Shown in pieces: positions 62,277 to 64,000 of a stretch of DNA of 64,000 nt (its first letter is position 1; every line of letters starts with the position of its first letter). The stretch is from Gaiellaceae bacterium (GTDB lineage Bacteria; Actinomycetota; Thermoleophilia; Gaiellales; Gaiellaceae). The position numbers and the translations under genes were made by a program. The stretch spans positions 744,001 to 808,000 of the forward strand of contig BPGK01000001.1 of assembly GCA_026002995.1 (NCBI GenBank). The letters run 5' to 3'. Below the pieces are notes generated by a model. That model did not search any database. It had not been told where the DNA came from and worked only from the letters and a program-made list of their open reading frames with translations.

Positions 62277-63922
62277 GGCGAACGGGCGGTCGTATCCTCG
62301 TCGACCAGCTCGAGCTGAACGGCGCCGACCTCGCGTTCTGCCTCCCGGGCGAGAGCTTCCTGCCGGTGCTCGACGCGCTCCACGACTCCCCGATCCGGCT
62401 CGTCTCGTGTCGCCACGAGCAGGGAGCCGCGAACGCCGCCGAGGCGTACGGCAAGCTCACCGGGCGACCGGGAATCTGCATCGTGACGCGCGGGCCCGGT
62501 GCGACACAGGCCGCGGTCGGCGTCCACACGGCGCGCCAGGACTCGACGCCGATGCTCCTGCTCGTGGGCCAGGTCCCTCGGGGATTCCGAGGTCGCGAGG
62601 CGTGGCAGGAGCTCGACTACGCCGAGAGCTTCCGCGGGATCGCGAAGGCCGCCTGGGAGATCGACGCGGTGGAGCGGATCCCCGAGCACGTCGCGCGGGC
62701 GTACTCGCTCGCGCTCTCGGGGCGTCCGGGCCCGGTGGTGCTCGCGTTGCCGGAAGACGTGCTCGCCGAGGAGGCGGAGGTCGCCGACGGCGCCCCCGTC
62801 GAGGTCGAGCACGCCGCTCCACGGCCCGAGGACCTCGCGCGGCTGGCCGAGCTGCTCGCGCGGGCAGAGCGCCCGCTCGTCGTCGTCGGCGAGGGCGGGT
62901 GGACCGCCCGGACCGGCCAAGACATCCTCGCCTTCTGCGAGACGAGCGAGCTTCCGATCGCCTGCTCCTTTCGCTGCCAGGACTTCGTCGACAACCGCTC
63001 GCCGTCGTACGTCGGCGTCCTCGGTGTGGCGATGGACGACGCGCTCGCGGCAAGGCTCCGCGACGCGGACCTCGTGCTCGCAGTCGGCGGCCGGCTCGGC
63101 GAGGTGCCGACACGCCGGTACACGTTGCTCGAGCCGCCACGGCCGCGCCAGACGCTCGTCCACGTCCACCCTGATCCCAGCGAGATCGGGCGTGTGTACG
63201 AGCCGGAGCTCGGGATCGTCTCCTCGCTCGAGGCGTTCGCGCGCGAGCTCGTGGAGATGGGCGTGACGGCTCCGCGCTGGCGCGCGTGGACGCGCGCGGC
63301 CCGCGCCGACTACGAAGCGAACCTGCGCCACGAGCCGATGGAAGGCCCGGTCGACCTCGGGGAGATCATGGCCTTCCTGCGAGGGCGGCTACCTCCGGAC
63401 GCGATCCAGACCTGCGGGGCCGGCAACTTCACCGTGTGGGCGCACCGGTTCGCCGAGTTCACGCAGTTCGGCACGCAGGCGTGCCCACGCTCGGGCTCGA
63501 TGGGCTACGGCCTCGCGGCCGCGATCGCAGCGAAGCTCGTACACCCCGACCGGATCGCCCTCTGCTTCACGGGCGACGGCGACTTCGTCATGAGCTCCCC
63601 CGAGCTTGCGACTGCGATCCAGTACGAGCTCCCGATCGTCGTTCTCCTCGTGAACAACGGGATGTACGCGACGGTACGGATGCACCAAGAGCGCGCGTAC
63701 CCGGGCCGCGTGATCGGCACCGACCTCCGCAACCCCGACTTCCCCGCTCTCGCGCGCGCGTACGGCGCCTTCGGCGAGCGGGTGGAGCGCACCGATCAGT
63801 TCGAGGCCGCGTTCGAGCGCGCGCTCGCCTCGGGGAGGCCCGCGGTGCTCGAGCTGCCGGTCGACCCCGAGCGGATCAGCCCGCGGGTGCGGCTCAGCGA
63901 GCTGCGAGCGAGGGCGTCGTGA
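62273..63922 (+). CDS. Thiamine pyrophosphate-binding enzyme (acetolactate synthase-like)
   Basis: LAFCLPGESFLPVLDALHDSPIRLVSCRHEQGAANAAEAYGKLTGRPGICIVTRGPGATQAAVGVHTARQDSTPMLLLVGQV; CFTGDGDFVMSSPELATAIQYELPIVVLLVNNGMYATVRMHQE. Confidence 0.95.
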   Translation: MRRTGGRILVDQLELNGADLAFCLPGESFLPVLDALHDSPIRLVSCRHEQGAANAAEAYGKLTGRPGICIVTRGPGATQAAVGVHTARQDSTPMLLLVGQVPRGFRGREAWQELDYAESFRGIAKAAWEIDAVERIPEHVARAYSLALSGRPGPVVLALPEDVLAEEAEVADGAPVEVEHAAPRPEDLARLAELLARAERPLVVVGEGGWTARTGQDILAFCETSELPIACSFRCQDFVDNRSPSYVGVLGVAMDDALAARLRDADLVLAVGGRLGEVPTRRYTLLEPPRPRQTLVHVHPDPSEIGRVYEPELGIVSSLEAFARELVEMGVTAPRWRAWTRAARADYEANLRHEPMEGPVDLGEIMAFLRGRLPPDAIQTCGAGNFTVWAHRFAEFTQFGTQACPRSGSMGYGLAAAIAAKLVHPDRIALCFTGDGDFVMSSPELATAIQYELPIVVLLVNNGMYATVRMHQERAYPGRVIGTDLRNPDFPALARAYGAFGERVERTDQFEAAFERALASGRPAVLELPVDPERISPRVRLSELRARAS

Positions 63923-64000
63923 GGCAGGAGATTCGCGTGGAGGGGCTCGCGGAGCCGATCTCGCACTTCACGGACGCCGTCCGCGCCGGCGACCTCCTCT
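63919..64000 (+). CDS. RidA (YjgF/YER057c/UK114)-family protein, truncated by window end
   Basis: VRQEIRVEGLAEPISHFTDAVRAGDLL resembles the RidA N-terminus; GTGA overlap. Confidence 0.7.
   Translation, partial: MRQEIRVEGLAEPISHFTDAVRAGDLL

Noticed and set aside
1-64000. CRISPR array, tRNA/rRNA genes, integrase/transposase or phage modules
   Set aside because: No spaced direct repeats, tRNA-like clover-leaf or recognisable mobility proteins were seen by reading the sequence and ORF list; a tRNAscan/CRISPR search would be decisive.

Overview
64 kb of very GC-rich, densely packed DNA from a bacterial chromosome. Gene content and style (CarD, LIV-type ABC transporters, GTG/TTG starts, NTGA stop/start overlaps) suggest an actinobacterium, possibly Thermoleophilia; this is inference, as there is no rRNA to test it. 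I saw no rRNA, tRNA, CRISPR array, transposase or phage module. The window is mostly metabolic operons: cytochrome c/thiol-disulfide maturation (tlpA-ccmH-ccdA); glycolate oxidase glcDEF with a class V aminotransferase; livFGMH/livJ around two DAO-type flavoenzymes; a GntR/Gfo-Idh-MocA/sugar isomerase operon; a cyclase-AAA-TPR regulator; zur-znuACB; an SDR/FAH/ALDH set resembling a Weimberg-type pathway; a B12 diol dehydratase whose large and medium subunits are fused; tandem 4-OT tautomerases; a molybdenum hydroxylase with a split catalytic subunit and split XdhC, with E1 alpha/beta genes between; and a lactonase/ADH/ALDH/TPP-enzyme/RidA catabolic run. The signals most worth follow-up are: (1) the fused diol dehydratase without a reactivase in the window; (2) the split Mo-hydroxylase module; (3) a recurrent promoter geometry with a -10 hexamer 6-8 nt before the start codon, implying many leaderless mRNAs, including one that may start at CTG and one that may start at a 9-codon mini-ORF; (4) a palindromic operator over the Mo-hydroxylase promoter; (5) two REP-like palindromes and a 22-bp tandem duplication at a gene junction.
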